Positions 1-10,930 of a DNA stretch of 64,000 nt are shown in pieces. The notes under the pieces were generated by a model. It was not told the origin of the DNA and ran no database searches. It was given only the letters and a program-made list of their open reading frames with translations. Each line of letters begins with the position of its first letter. The first letter of the stretch is position 1. The position numbers and the translations under genes were made by a program. The stretch is from Bacillus sp. EB600 (GTDB lineage: Bacteria; Bacillota; Bacilli; Bacillales; Cytobacillaceae), in the NCBI RefSeq assembly GCF_024494385.1, contig NZ_JAEVLT010000022.1, positions 17,930-81,929 on the forward strand. The letters run 5' to 3'.

Positions 1-48
1 AGCAGCAAAGCTAAGGGTAAAATGGTATTGGAAATCGTAAAAGAATAG
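1..48 (+). CDS. C-terminal end of an oxidoreductase (partial)
   Basis: The first 15 codons read in frame to a TAG stop and encode SSKAKGKMVLEIVKE. A GK-hydrophobic-VLE ending is typical of zinc-type alcohol dehydrogenase / quinone oxidoreductase (MDR) proteins, whose last strand carries it. A strong hairpin terminator follows about 40 bases later, which supports a gene end here. The rest of the gene lies outside the window, so the family call is only a suggestion. Confidence 0.45.
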   Translation, partial: SSKAKGKMVLEIVKE

Positions 49-86
49 AAGTAATTGCGAGTGAATTCATGGAATTGTAAAACAAA

Positions 87-129
87 AAAAGCCTGTATCG
101 AATATTTAATCATCATGATACAGGCTTTT
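87..129. terminator. Rho-independent terminator, symmetric
   Basis: A perfect 13-bp stem (AAAAGCCTGTATC paired with GATACAGGCTTTT) encloses a 17-base loop, with A-rich and T-rich flanks. It can end the oxidoreductase gene on the left and also the leftward membrane protein gene. Confidence 0.85.
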
Positions 130-173
130 CGTTTAATTTTTGTTCCACTAAGGCCCTGATTAGTTACAGAAAA

Positions 174-653
174 CTATTCCTCTCTAATCTTATTTTCTCC
201 ACCATTTGGCCCTTCTTGCCACAACTGGTAAACGTAAAGAGCGATAGCAATTATTGTCATAATTAGAATCCCTTCAAGAGGAGATAAGTTCCCCGGACCG
301 GTTGTAATTTCAAGTTTTTTCCATAATGTTCTGAGACCAAATGAATAGATACAATCTACAATCAAATTAACAAAGAAATAAATCCAAAATTTACGAAATG
401 TGAAATAAAATATCCATATAGTTCCAACCAAAAAAACACCATAAACAGTATGTATTTGTGCTACCTTATCCCACGAAAAAAGAGTTTCTTTATACTTCCA
501 CCAATCATACGTCCAAGCAATTTGGTATATTATGGTGTTTATTACGGTTGCTAACAAGGCTACAGGCATAAATCTGCGAATAGCAGAGTTATTTAAGAAG
601 AATAAGGAAAGCCAGGGTAATAAAAAGAAAGCCCATAAAATAAGTTTTACCAT
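174..653 (-). CDS. Small multi-pass membrane protein, possibly CBO0543 family
   Basis: The 159-residue protein is strongly hydrophobic, with about five predicted membrane segments (near residues 3-20, 28-46, 70-85, 88-108 and 128-145) and several Trp and Tyr residues at the segment borders. It has no enzymatic motif that I can see. The layout resembles the CBO0543-type membrane proteins of Firmicutes, but that assignment is from general appearance only. It starts with ATG and stands alone, between a symmetric terminator and the rph gene on the same strand about 200 bases away. Confidence 0.55.
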   Translation of the reverse strand: MVKLILWAFFLLPWLSLFFLNNSAIRRFMPVALLATVINTIIYQIAWTYDWWKYKETLFSWDKVAQIHTVYGVFLVGTIWIFYFTFRKFWIYFFVNLIVDCIYSFGLRTLWKKLEITTGPGNLSPLEGILIMTIIAIALYVYQLWQEGPNGGENKIREE

Positions 654-856
654 ATTTTAAGTAAGTCTCCTTTCGGAATTATCCATAACTTTTCCCAAAT
701 TCCGGTAACATATCCATTTTTCTTCATACAGCTATTGCGAATCTTTCGTTTAAATGTTCCTGTTGGATAGAATATTTAAAAGTGATCGTAAAAAACGCAA
801 AAAAGGACTTTGAAGCCACACAATTTCACTAGTTATGGTTGCTGCGTTCCCAGCTA

Positions 857-3469
<2,613 letters not shown>

Positions 3470-3677
3470 CTAACCCATTAATGTTCTATTGATTTTACCA
3501 GTAGTAAATGGGAATAAATAGTCTATATTAACCATTTTTTATTTGCTATAATTAAATTAGGAAGAGTTCTATATGAAGAATACCTATCCTATAATGAAAC
3601 AAATTCATCATACATATTCATAAAATTGCTGAAGGCAAGTTTTGACTTAATATTTATCAACTAAGGAGTTGTTTATA

Positions 3678-4076
3678 ATGGGAAAGGTCACACCATTTTT
3701 AATGTTTCAAGGTGGAAAAGCAGAAGAAGCAATAAATTATTATACATCAATAATTAAGGATTCAGAGATTAAAAGTATCGTTCGATATGGAGCAAATGAA
3801 GCCGGAGATGAAGGAACGGTGATGCAAGCTGTTTTTGCTTTAAAAGGGCAAGAATTCATGTGCATTGACAGTAATGTAAAACATCAGTTTTCCTTTACTC
3901 CTTCATTCTCAATCTTTGTTACATGTGAGACTGAAGAGGAAATTAACAACCTTTATCAGAAACTTATTGATGGTGGGGAAGCCCTAATGCCAATTGGCGA
4001 TTATGGCTTTAGCAAGAAATTTGGCTGGCTAAATGACCGATTCGGAGTATCATGGCAATTCAATCTTCCTTTATGA
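3678..4076 (+). CDS. VOC family protein (PhnB-like)
   Basis: The 132-residue protein begins GKVTPFLMFQGGKAEEAINYY and ends FGWLNDRFGVSWQFNLPL. Both are signatures of the PhnB/3-dmu-9_3-mt branch of the vicinal oxygen chelate fold, made of paired beta-alpha-beta-beta-beta units. Substrates in this branch are mostly unknown, so no reaction is given. The ATG at 3678 was chosen because AAGGAG lies nine bases ahead; a TTG three codons upstream falls against that site. A terminator follows at 4183. Confidence 0.85.
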   Translation: MGKVTPFLMFQGGKAEEAINYYTSIIKDSEIKSIVRYGANEAGDEGTVMQAVFALKGQEFMCIDSNVKHQFSFTPSFSIFVTCETEEEINNLYQKLIDGGEALMPIGDYGFSKKFGWLNDRFGVSWQFNLPL

Positions 4077-4100
4077 AGATAGAAATATTTATTTCTTTCA

Positions 4101-4137
4101 TTCGTGTTCTTGGCTAACGAACAAGAACACGAACGAA
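4101..4137. repeat. Inverted repeat after the VOC gene
   Basis: A perfect 12-base inverted repeat (TTCGTGTTCTTG and CAAGAACACGAA) is separated by about nine bases. No T-run follows on either strand, so it is not a standard terminator. It may stabilise the 3' end of the VOC transcript. Confidence 0.55.
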
Positions 4138-4182
4138 TAAACGGCTTGAGTGGTATACAACTTATTAAGATTAAGAAAAACT

Positions 4183-4221
4183 GGACCAATCACAAAATCG
4201 ATTGGTCCTATTTTATTTTTT
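4183..4221 (+). terminator. Rho-independent terminator after the VOC gene
   Basis: A 9-bp stem (GGACCAATC / GATTGGTCC) with an 8-base loop is followed by a T-rich tract. Confidence 0.85.
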
Positions 4222-4266
4222 GGCTGTACGACCCACCCTACCAGGACATGGGTTTTTGCCATCGTA

Positions 4267-4745
4267 CTATACACAAAAAGTGTCGTCGCCTACCGTAATA
4301 ACATTTCTATAATGGAAAGGAATCCGGTCATTTTTAGCAATTTCAGAAATGGGTTTTCCTTTCTCCAACATTTTTTTGCTATTTTCTGGATGCCTTGCTC
4401 AATTCCTACTTCAATTCCTTCTTCCCATTCTGTGATATCCTTAAAAATTATTCAATAGATCGCGAAGTTCTTTTAAGCGTGCTTCATACTCAACCCGGTT
4501 TTTCTTTTTCGAGCTTAGATTTTCCCATTCGATTAACGCTTCTCTCACTTCTTCAATATTCATCGCCCATTTCTCCAGTTCAGCCAACATTTCATCGTCC
4601 AATTTTTTACGTTAGACATCCGCAGTTGAAAGCATCATTAGCCATGGCAATTCCTGATGATTTTGCTCCTTCAGTTTTCTGCGGTATTTTTTCCATTGTA
4701 TAATGAAGTTACTTAAATCAATTAAAGCCATCAGTATTTGTAGTA
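4267..4745 (-). pseudogene. Decayed Rpn family nuclease/putative transposase, C-terminal part
   Basis: Read leftward, this stretch gives recognisable pieces of the C-terminal half of the Rpn (PD-(D/E)XK) recombination-promoting nuclease family: WKKYRRKLKEQNHQELPW, then LDDEMLAELEKWAMN, EEVREALIEWENLSS and EYEARLKELRDLL, ending at VITVGDDTFCV. An in-frame TAA interrupts the first segment near 4611. A frameshift follows RDLLNNF near 4450, and a second lies in the A7 tract near 4375. The N-terminal catalytic domain is missing. It is a relic, with no intact copy in the window. Confidence 0.7.
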
Positions 4746-4887
4746 TAGTTCTACGGTTTAAACACATGATGGTCAATCTTAAATCTCAAGCCCGTCCTTT
4801 CTGTGTCCAACTATTCATGTCCAGCATATATATATTGCAGGTTATCGTCGCGAGTGCTGTAATTACCGGAAGGAAAGGACGTTAAAA

Positions 4888-5825
4888 ATGGATCGTAATC
4901 AAAAGAGCAACAAAAAACCAACTAGCAAAGGAGTATCAGGGAAAAAGCTTAAAACGAAATCCCCCAATTTATTCTTCGATTCAAAGAATAGTGTGTTTTT
5001 TAGAAGGAATGCAGAGAATATTATTTTCCAAGTTACTTCATCACAATTACCAATCATGAAAAATATTGGATTGGATAGTATCTATTTAAGTAAGGACCAC
5101 ATTTTGGAACCACATTGGCATCCCAATGCCGCTGAACTGTCTTATGTAGTTTCCGGTGAAGCCATTATTTCTGTTCTAGATCCGATTACCCCTCAATTAC
5201 TGACTTATCGTGTGAAACCAGGAGATGTGGTTTTTATACCAATAAACTGGTGGCATTGGATTATTTCCATTACGGAAGAAACACATATTGTGGCAGTATA
5301 TGACAATGAAAAGCGCCAAAATATCTTTGGCTCCGATATGCTTCGCAAGACTCCTCCTGAAGTATTCCAATTGGCTTACGGTGTTAATGCGAAAGAGTTG
5401 GCAAAAGTTTTGAAACCAATTTCTCAAACCGTTGTAATGATCTCTATCTTTCCAAGGATTTTATTCGTGAGCCACACTGGCATCCAAATGCCGATGAACT
5501 CGATTTCGTTATTTCCGGCGAAGTCATCATTTCTATTCTTAATCCCCACACTCTGAAGTTACAGACCTATCATGTCAAACCTGGTCAGGTCACATTCCTG
5601 CCTAAGGGATGGTGGCACTGGATTACATGTGTTACCGAGGAAGCTCATCTCATGGTTAACTTTAATGATGGGAAAATTCAATCCGTAGAGGGAGCAGATG
5701 TATTAAGATTCACTCCGCCGGATGTTTTTCAACTGGCGTATGATGTAAATGCAAGGAAAATAAACAAAGTATTATCCCCAATTGATGAAACAATTGTAAT
5801 AGGACCTCCCGATGAATTTTCTTAA
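4888..5825 (+). pseudogene. Cupin gene with a second cupin copy fused out of frame
   Basis: The first reading frame (from ATG 4888, behind GGAAAGGACG) encodes a basic N-terminus and one complete germin-like cupin with EPHWHPNAAELSYVVSGE and PGDVVFIPINWWHW. After the residues QTVV near 5436 the meaning moves to another frame. There a second, closely similar cupin runs from DLYLSKDFIREPHWHPNADE through GQVTFLPKGWWHWITC and FTPPDVFQLAYDVN to a TAA at 5825, ending ETIVIGPPDEFS. The second copy has no start of its own. Either a two-cupin gene gained a frameshift, or two tandem paralogues were fused by deletion. The first frame, stopping at 5556, could still make a one-cupin protein with a foreign tail. 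Cupins of this type bind metal through the HWH...E and H motifs seen here; the substrate is unknown. Confidence 0.7.
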
Positions 5826-5898
5826 AAAATAAACAACAATATGAAGATAAAACATTATAGTTTCCTGATTTGAAATGTTGAAGGATTTAATACAGTGA

Positions 5899-6133
5899 TT
5901 AGGTTGAGTTTTCGGCGTTAACTGTTGGGGATACGGCTGGAGCTTGAATTAATGCTGATCCGCTAGTAACGGAAATTTCAAAAGTACCTTCAATATAATC
6001 ATTGAAGTCCTACAGTTGGTGCTCTCCAAAAAGTTGAAGTTCCAACACCATTATCGAAAAGTCCACAAATTTCTTCCTTGAAAATATGTGCTTGCGGACA
6101 GCAAGAACAATTTCCATTGTTTGAATCACACAT
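5899..6133 (-). pseudogene. Frameshifted small Cys-rich protein, DUF3992/endospore appendage-like
   Basis: From ATG 6133 behind AAAAGGAGAG, 44 codons read MCDSNNGNCSCCPQAHIF and onward through EEICGLFDNG to TFWRAPTVGLQ, then TGA. Moving one base, the text continues DYIEGTFEISVTSGSA through QAPAVSPTVNAENST to TAA at 5899. The CC-X10-C spacing near the N-terminus and the beta-rich remainder resemble DUF3992 proteins, the subunits of spore appendage (Ena) fibres, but the product would be short. The family call is tentative; the frameshift is directly visible. Confidence 0.45.
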
Positions 6134-6311
6134 TTTCTATTCTCTCCTTTTAAATTTTTAAAATTTTTTAATTTCCTTTTGTGTTAAAGAACCCATTAAA
6201 CAAGGAATTAAATCGAAAAGAATTAAGGTTTAAATAAATACAGAACTACTATATAATTTATAATACTGTTTAAAAATTCTGACCATATCAATTTGGAAAG
6301 GTGATGATAAA

Positions 6312-6944
6312 TTGGTAAACTTTTATCCGTTTATAATGTTGTGTGTGTTTTTGATTATTTTACCTGGTCCCGATACTGCTATTGTGACAAAAAATACTAT
6401 TTCAGATGGGAAAATCGGTGGTCTTAAAACAGCTCTAGGTACTTGTTGTGCCCTTTTTATCCATACTTCTGCTGCTACATTAGGACTATCAGCAATCATA
6501 ATGAAATCAGCATTATTGTTTTCTGTCCTCAAATACGTTGGTGCTGTTTACTTAACTTATCTAGGTGTTAAAGCATTATGGTCTTTGAAGAAAAAGGATG
6601 AAACAGCCAGTTTTGAGATGGACATAAAAAGCCAAATTAAAAACACATCTTGTTTTAAACAAGGGTTCCTTACTGATTTCCTAAATCCAAAAGTTGCTGT
6701 CTTTTTCTTAACCTTTTTACCTCAATTCGTTAGTTCTGGTAGCAGTACCTTTTTTCCTTTTCTAATAATGGGTATCACTTATACTGTAATGACTGCCATA
6801 TGGTTTTTACTTTATATTTATTTAATCAATCATATCAGTGCTTTTATGAAAAGACCTAAAACGAAAAAATTTGTTGAAGGAATCACAGGTACTGTACTAA
6901 TAGGTTTTGGTATAAAATTAGCCCTAGAAAAAGTTCATAACTAG
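6312..6944 (+). CDS. LysE/RhtB family amino acid exporter
   Basis: The 210-residue membrane protein has about six predicted transmembrane segments. It carries the family hallmarks: ILPGPDTAIV near residue 17, a GLKTALG loop, and FLTDFLNPKVAVFF in the second half. These proteins export amino acids or related metabolites such as lysine, threonine or homoserine lactone; the substrate cannot be told from sequence. The start is TTG, with AAAGGTGATG upstream. It is a single gene closed by a terminator at 6966. Confidence 0.85.
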   Translation: MVNFYPFIMLCVFLIILPGPDTAIVTKNTISDGKIGGLKTALGTCCALFIHTSAATLGLSAIIMKSALLFSVLKYVGAVYLTYLGVKALWSLKKKDETASFEMDIKSQIKNTSCFKQGFLTDFLNPKVAVFFLTFLPQFVSSGSSTFFPFLIMGITYTVMTAIWFLLYIYLINHISAFMKRPKTKKFVEGITGTVLIGFGIKLALEKVHN

Positions 6945-6965
6945 GTTATGTCTATTTTTAAGGTA

Positions 6966-7003
6966 AGACCCTTGGTTTTACTATATTCCAGGAGTCTTTT
7001 TTT
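6966..7003 (+). terminator. Rho-independent terminator after the LysE gene
   Basis: An imperfect 10-bp stem (AGACCCTTGG / CCAGGAGTCT) is followed by seven T residues. Confidence 0.7.
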
Positions 7004-7140
7004 GTCCGATAATTTATTTTTTGTTCAACTAACCAAATAACCGCTAGTTGAAGAAGAGTGGATGAGCTGCAGCCTAGAGGTCACTTAGTCCAAAAAGCGC
7101 CTATTTCATTTCCCAACCACCATGAATCAGCATAACAATA

Positions 7141-7149
7141 TGCTATAAT
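7141..7149 (+). promoter_or_regulatory. Extended -10 promoter element for trmL
   Basis: TGCTATAAT is a perfect extended -10, lying about 35 bases ahead of the trmL start. No good -35 hexamer is visible, as is common with extended -10 promoters. Confidence 0.5.
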
Positions 7150-7182
7150 TTGGAGTGTAAAATAAGATAGAGGTGACCATTC

Positions 7183-7653
7183 TTGGCAATACATGTTGTA
7201 CTATATCAACCAGAAATTCCGGCTAACACTGCAAATATTGCACGTACCTGTGCCGCAACGGATACAGCCTTGCATTTAATCCGACCACTTGGCTTTTCAA
7301 CAGATGAAAAAATGATCAGACAAGTAGGTTTAGATTTCTGGCAGTCTGTAAACATAACGTATTATGACTCATTGGATGACTTTTTTGCAAAAAATCAAGG
7401 GGAGTTTTACTATATTGAGACATTTGGTGAAACAACACATTCATCCTTTGATTTCAGTGACGGGTCAAAGGAACATTATTTTATGTTTGGAAAAGAAACA
7501 ACGGGCTTACCAAAAGATTTACTAAGAAAAAATAAAGATCATTTTTTGAGAATACCAATGAATGATCATGTTCGTTCACTGAACCTTTCGAATACAGCTG
7601 CTATATTGGTGTATGAGGCATTGCGCCAGCAAGGATATCCCAATTTAAAATAA
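7183..7653 (+). CDS. trmL: tRNA (cytidine(34)-2'-O)-methyltransferase
   Basis: TrmL is a SPOUT-class enzyme that 2'-O-methylates the wobble base (C34 or cmnm5U34) of tRNA-Leu isoacceptors using S-adenosylmethionine. The 156-residue length is standard for the minimal SPOUT form. Visible motifs are LYQPEIPANTANIARTCAA at the N-terminus (motif 1), FMFGKETTGLP (motif 2) and RIPMNDHVRSLNLSNTAAI (motif 3, which forms the knot and SAM pocket). The TTG start lies seven bases behind AGAGGTGA. Confidence 0.95.
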   Translation: MAIHVVLYQPEIPANTANIARTCAATDTALHLIRPLGFSTDEKMIRQVGLDFWQSVNITYYDSLDDFFAKNQGEFYYIETFGETTHSSFDFSDGSKEHYFMFGKETTGLPKDLLRKNKDHFLRIPMNDHVRSLNLSNTAAILVYEALRQQGYPNLK

Positions 7654-7688
7654 AAAAATCTTCCGTCTTGGAAGATTTTTTTATTTTA
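7652..7688 (+). terminator. Rho-independent terminator of trmL
   Basis: AAAAAATCTTCC and GGAAGATTTTTT form a tight hairpin with a five-base loop and run directly into a T-rich tail. Confidence 0.9.
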
Positions 7689-7796
7689 TTTTCCAAACCG
7701 AAATTTTGTGACTATTAAAGTATAGTAACTATTGCTTCATAAATATGGATAATTACAGCATATATACTGTTTTCGTTTGAGTACCACTATCACTAT

Positions 7797-7902
7797 ATGT
7801 GTCCTCTCGAGCAAATTCCCCAATTCTTTAGCCATTACATTAGACGGAGAAGGCATTCCATCCTTTAACCATGATTCCAAAACTCCTACCTGATAACTCC
7901 CA
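7797..7902 (-). pseudogene. Possible C-terminal remnant of a TetR-family regulator
   Basis: Leftward translation gives GGSYQVGVLESWLKDGMPS followed by PSNVMAKELGNLLERT. This matches the general form of the last helices of TetR/AcrR regulators (ESWLKDGM..SP..MAK.L..L). No N-terminal HTH or start codon is present. The rest of the 7690-8020 gap shows nothing else. Confidence 0.35.
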
Positions 7903-8022
7903 CCGCACGTTTAGAATAACGAAATAAACATGCATTACGGGGTCCCACTTGGAAGTTAGATTGAAGGTAACTGGAAAATGGTATTTCATCAGGGAATACC
8001 AATCTCATAACGGGTGACGATA

Positions 8023-8442
8023 TTAAGATTGTTCTTTACGTTCATTTAAAATTTCTTGAATAATTTCAATATGAACGGAAGCCCAAGATCTTTCAATAAA
8101 ATGAAGAATCACACTTATGGTAATAAGCAATATATAGGCAAAAATAAAGAAGACCCAAAGTAAACTCCCGTCTTTGAAAAGAATATCTTGTAATTGTTTT
8201 GAAAACAAGAGAAGGAGCCATGGTCCGGAAGATATAAGAATGGGAATGATTCCAGATCCATTTTTCTCTTTTATCATGCAAAAATAAATTTTTTTAAGTG
8301 TAGGACTATCAATAGAATGATAAAAACTTTGAATTTCTTCAATTTGTTTTATTTCCTGTATTGATTTAAACGAATGTCCAAAGTTTGATACCCTTTTTAG
8401 TTTCAGATAAATTTTATGGGCGTCCCCACGTAATGAAAACAT
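8023..8442 (-). CDS. Hypothetical membrane protein, two TM segments
   Basis: The 139-residue protein has a soluble N-terminal half (about 1-65) with a KQIEEIQ helix, then two hydrophobic segments near residues 66-85 and 93-115, and a charged C-terminal helix. I do not recognise the family. It stands alone. The N-terminus begins MFSLRGDAHKIYLKL, and no strong SD is visible ahead of the ATG, so the start is uncertain. Confidence 0.5.
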   Translation of the reverse strand: MFSLRGDAHKIYLKLKRVSNFGHSFKSIQEIKQIEEIQSFYHSIDSPTLKKIYFCMIKEKNGSGIIPILISSGPWLLLLFSKQLQDILFKDGSLLWVFFIFAYILLITISVILHFIERSWASVHIEIIQEILNERKEQS

Positions 8443-8543
8443 ATGTCTAATCCTTTTCCTCCATCGATATTACTCATTAGTAGAAGGCTTTACAAATATG
8501 GTTTCATCTATACACGATTCAAAGTAGTTAATAACTGGTCCTT

Positions 8544-8959
8544 AACAGCACTCTTTAAGGACACTTTGCTCGGTTCTGGCGGCCTTTTTGTCCGTAACAG
8601 CACTTTATAAGGACACTTTGCTCGGTTTTGGCGACCGTTTTGTCCGTAACAGCACTCTATAAGGACACTTTGCTCGGTTCTGGCGACCGTTTTGTCCGTA
8701 ACAGCACTCTATAAGGACACTTTGCTCGGTTCTGGCGACCGTTTTGTCCGTAACAGCACTCTATAAGGACACTTTGCTCGTTCCTGACGGCCGTTTTGTC
8801 CGTAACAGCACTCTATAAGGACACTTTGCTCGTTCCTGACGGCCGTTTTGTCCGTAACAGCACTCTATAAGGACACTTTGCTCGGTTCTGGCGGCCTTTT
8901 TGTCCGTAACAGTACTCTATAAGGATATTTTGCCCGGTTCTGGAGGCCGTTTTCCTAAA
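8544..8959. repeat. Tandem array of eight 52-bp repeats
   Basis: Eight head-to-tail copies of a 52-bp unit start at 8544, 8596, 8648, 8700, 8752, 8804, 8856 and 8908. Each begins AACAGCACTCTATAAGGACA and contains TTTGCTCGGTTCTGGCG and TTTTGTCCGT. Units 3 and 4 are identical, as are 5 and 6; the last is the most diverged. At each junction TGTCC and GGACA can pair around the AACAGCACTCTATAA segment, giving a hairpin per unit. The array is non-coding and lies between a leftward hypothetical gene and a rightward permease gene. Confidence 0.95.
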
Positions 8960-9240
8960 TTTAAACATGACACCCTCATTAATTGATGATAAAAAAAACG
9001 TCTTTTCTAAAGATGTGATAGAAGCGTCCTTGTAAATTCATTAATTAAACCGGAACATAGATGGTTATTTAAGTATTATTTGAAAGTATTTTACGAATAA
9101 TTCAGAACCAGCTTCCTTTTTTACGTTTATTTTACAATAACGTTAGAGTTAAAGGTTTTTTGTATAAAGTCATTTGAAAATTCATAACTTTATTTAAATC
9201 CAAAATCCTTTCAGTTATTTGAAAGAAAAGGGGGTAGACC
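8960..9240. other. AT-rich leader upstream of the permease
   Basis: Between the repeat array and the permease start there is AT-rich DNA without a recognisable riboswitch or T-box. The only clear signal is the AAAGGGGG ribosome binding site just before 9241. Confidence 0.4.
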
Positions 9241-10635
9241 ATGAATCCATTATCAAGAAGAAAGTCTATTGAACAATTACAGCAAGAAGGCAATTCCAGC
9301 ACAGATTTTCAACGGGTTTTAGGATTATGGCAGCTTACGTCCATTGGCTTGGGAGGGATCATTGGAGTTGGAATTTTCGTATTGACCGGCGTTGCTGCAG
9401 CTAAACATGCAGGGCCGGCCGTCATATTATCGTTTATTATCGCAGGACTCGCAAGCGCAGCAGCTGCCTTATGCTATGCTGAATTTGCCGGTTTAATTCC
9501 GGTGGCAGGCAGCGCTTATACCTACAGTTATGCTGTATTAGGAGAAGGAGCAGCTTGGCTGATTGGTTGGGATTTATTGCTCGAATATACCTTAGTTGTT
9601 GCCGTTGTAGCGATTGGCTGGTCTGGGTATATGCAGGAAATTTTACAGCAGCTCGGAGTACACCTTCCTTTATGGGCCCAGGGGGCACCAGGAACAGGTG
9701 CGGGACATAAAGTTGACTTGATTGCAATACTAATCAGCTTAGCTATTGCGGGGATTCTTACACTAGGAATTCAGTGGGGAGCAAAATTTAATAGTCTAAT
9801 GGTCGTGATAAAATTAGTGATTGTCTTATTCGTTATTGCGATTGGAAGCTTTTTTATTCATCCAGCAAACTGGCATCCGTTTATGCCGTTTGGTTTTCAA
9901 GGGGTTATGGGCGGGGCGGCCCTTGTATTCTTTGCTGTTTTTGGCTACGACACCTTAACCACAGCAGCAGAGGAAGCCAAAAATCCGCAGCGGGATTTGC
10001 CTCGGGCTGTCGTCCTTTCGTTAACCATTGCCCTTTGTCTTTATATGGGAATGTCACTCGTCGTTACCGGCATGGTGCCATACTATATTCTCAATAATGC
10101 CGCACCAATTGCTAAAGCTTTTAGTCATATCGGTTTAAACTGGATTTCTTTTATTATATCAGTTGCTGCAATTACAGGGATTTTGTCGGTATTATTTTCG
10201 TTTATGCTCGCAGGTTCTCGTATCTGGTTCTCGATGAGCCGCGATGGATTACTACCCAAATGGTTTGCAAAAGTCCATTCTAAGTATAAAACCCCTTACC
10301 GTCCAACTTTTATCATTGGAATAATCACAGCCATTGTTTCAGGGTTGACCCCGATTAATGAGGTAGCTGAACTGGTGAATATTGGAACATTGGGAGCCTT
10401 TATCTTAATTTGTTCTTCGATAATCGTGCTTCGAAAAAAACGTCCTGGGCTTGAAAGAAGATTCAAAACACCATTTGTTCCTGTTGTCCCTCTAATTGGG
10501 ATTGTATTTTCCATTTATCTGATTATTAGCCTTCCGGGCATCACCTGGATTCGGTTTGTCGTATGGATGATCATAGGATTCTTCATATATTTGTTTTATG
10601 GTAGGAAAAAAAGTAAATTAGCGAAAGAAGATTAG
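9241..10635 (+). CDS. APC family amino acid permease (YfnA/CAT-like)
   Basis: This 464-residue proton-coupled amino acid transporter has 12 to 13 predicted membrane helices. The N-terminus carries the APC signature LTSIGLGGIIGVGIFVLTG in TM1, followed by AGPAVILSFIIAGL. The fold-conserved FAVFGYDTLTTAAEEAKNP in TM6 and the loop after it is intact, as is SRIWFSMSRDGLLPKWF. The pattern is that of the cationic/branched-chain amino acid (CAT) branch that includes Bacillus YfnA. The ATG follows AAAGGGGGTAGACC. It is monocistronic; a terminator lies at 10789. Confidence 0.88.
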   Translation: MNPLSRRKSIEQLQQEGNSSTDFQRVLGLWQLTSIGLGGIIGVGIFVLTGVAAAKHAGPAVILSFIIAGLASAAAALCYAEFAGLIPVAGSAYTYSYAVLGEGAAWLIGWDLLLEYTLVVAVVAIGWSGYMQEILQQLGVHLPLWAQGAPGTGAGHKVDLIAILISLAIAGILTLGIQWGAKFNSLMVVIKLVIVLFVIAIGSFFIHPANWHPFMPFGFQGVMGGAALVFFAVFGYDTLTTAAEEAKNPQRDLPRAVVLSLTIALCLYMGMSLVVTGMVPYYILNNAAPIAKAFSHIGLNWISFIISVAAITGILSVLFSFMLAGSRIWFSMSRDGLLPKWFAKVHSKYKTPYRPTFIIGIITAIVSGLTPINEVAELVNIGTLGAFILICSSIIVLRKKRPGLERRFKTPFVPVVPLIGIVFSIYLIISLPGITWIRFVVWMIIGFFIYLFYGRKKSKLAKED

Positions 10636-10788
10636 CAGGAGCTGTTGTACAAATATTTCAATATCCATTTCATCTAACACAATAGGGGTCAGGAACTTTT
10701 TCCAAGTTAGGGATTGTAGACGATGTGAAGATTTGCACTTAATCGATCGAGGTGCATTAGTGGAAGATGCAATTGAAAATTAATATAA

Positions 10789-10830
10789 GAAATGGCTCAG
10801 TTCATTAGAACTGAGCCATTTCATTTTTTT
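10789..10830. terminator. Strong terminator between convergent genes
   Basis: A perfect 15-bp stem (GAAATGGCTCAGTTC / GAACTGAGCCATTTC) with a 4-base loop is followed by seven T on the + strand. It serves the permease and may also block leftward ltaS transcripts. The other 250 bases of this gap show no gene. Confidence 0.88.
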
Positions 10831-10930
10831 ATAAGGACCACTATAAAATACGGTGCCAATTGTCCTGAAAATTTAGTTGCATTTTTGCGGTGATTTCAGG
10901 TTTTGCGATAGGAGACGGAACCAGTGACGC

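Noticed and set aside
4104..4703. Several + strand frames of 60 to 100 codons
   Set aside because: They oppose the readable Rpn remnant on the minus strand and the VOC terminator.
8544..8959. Possible CRISPR array
   Set aside because: The units are contiguous 52-bp copies without unique spacers and no cas genes are nearby; it is a tandem repeat.
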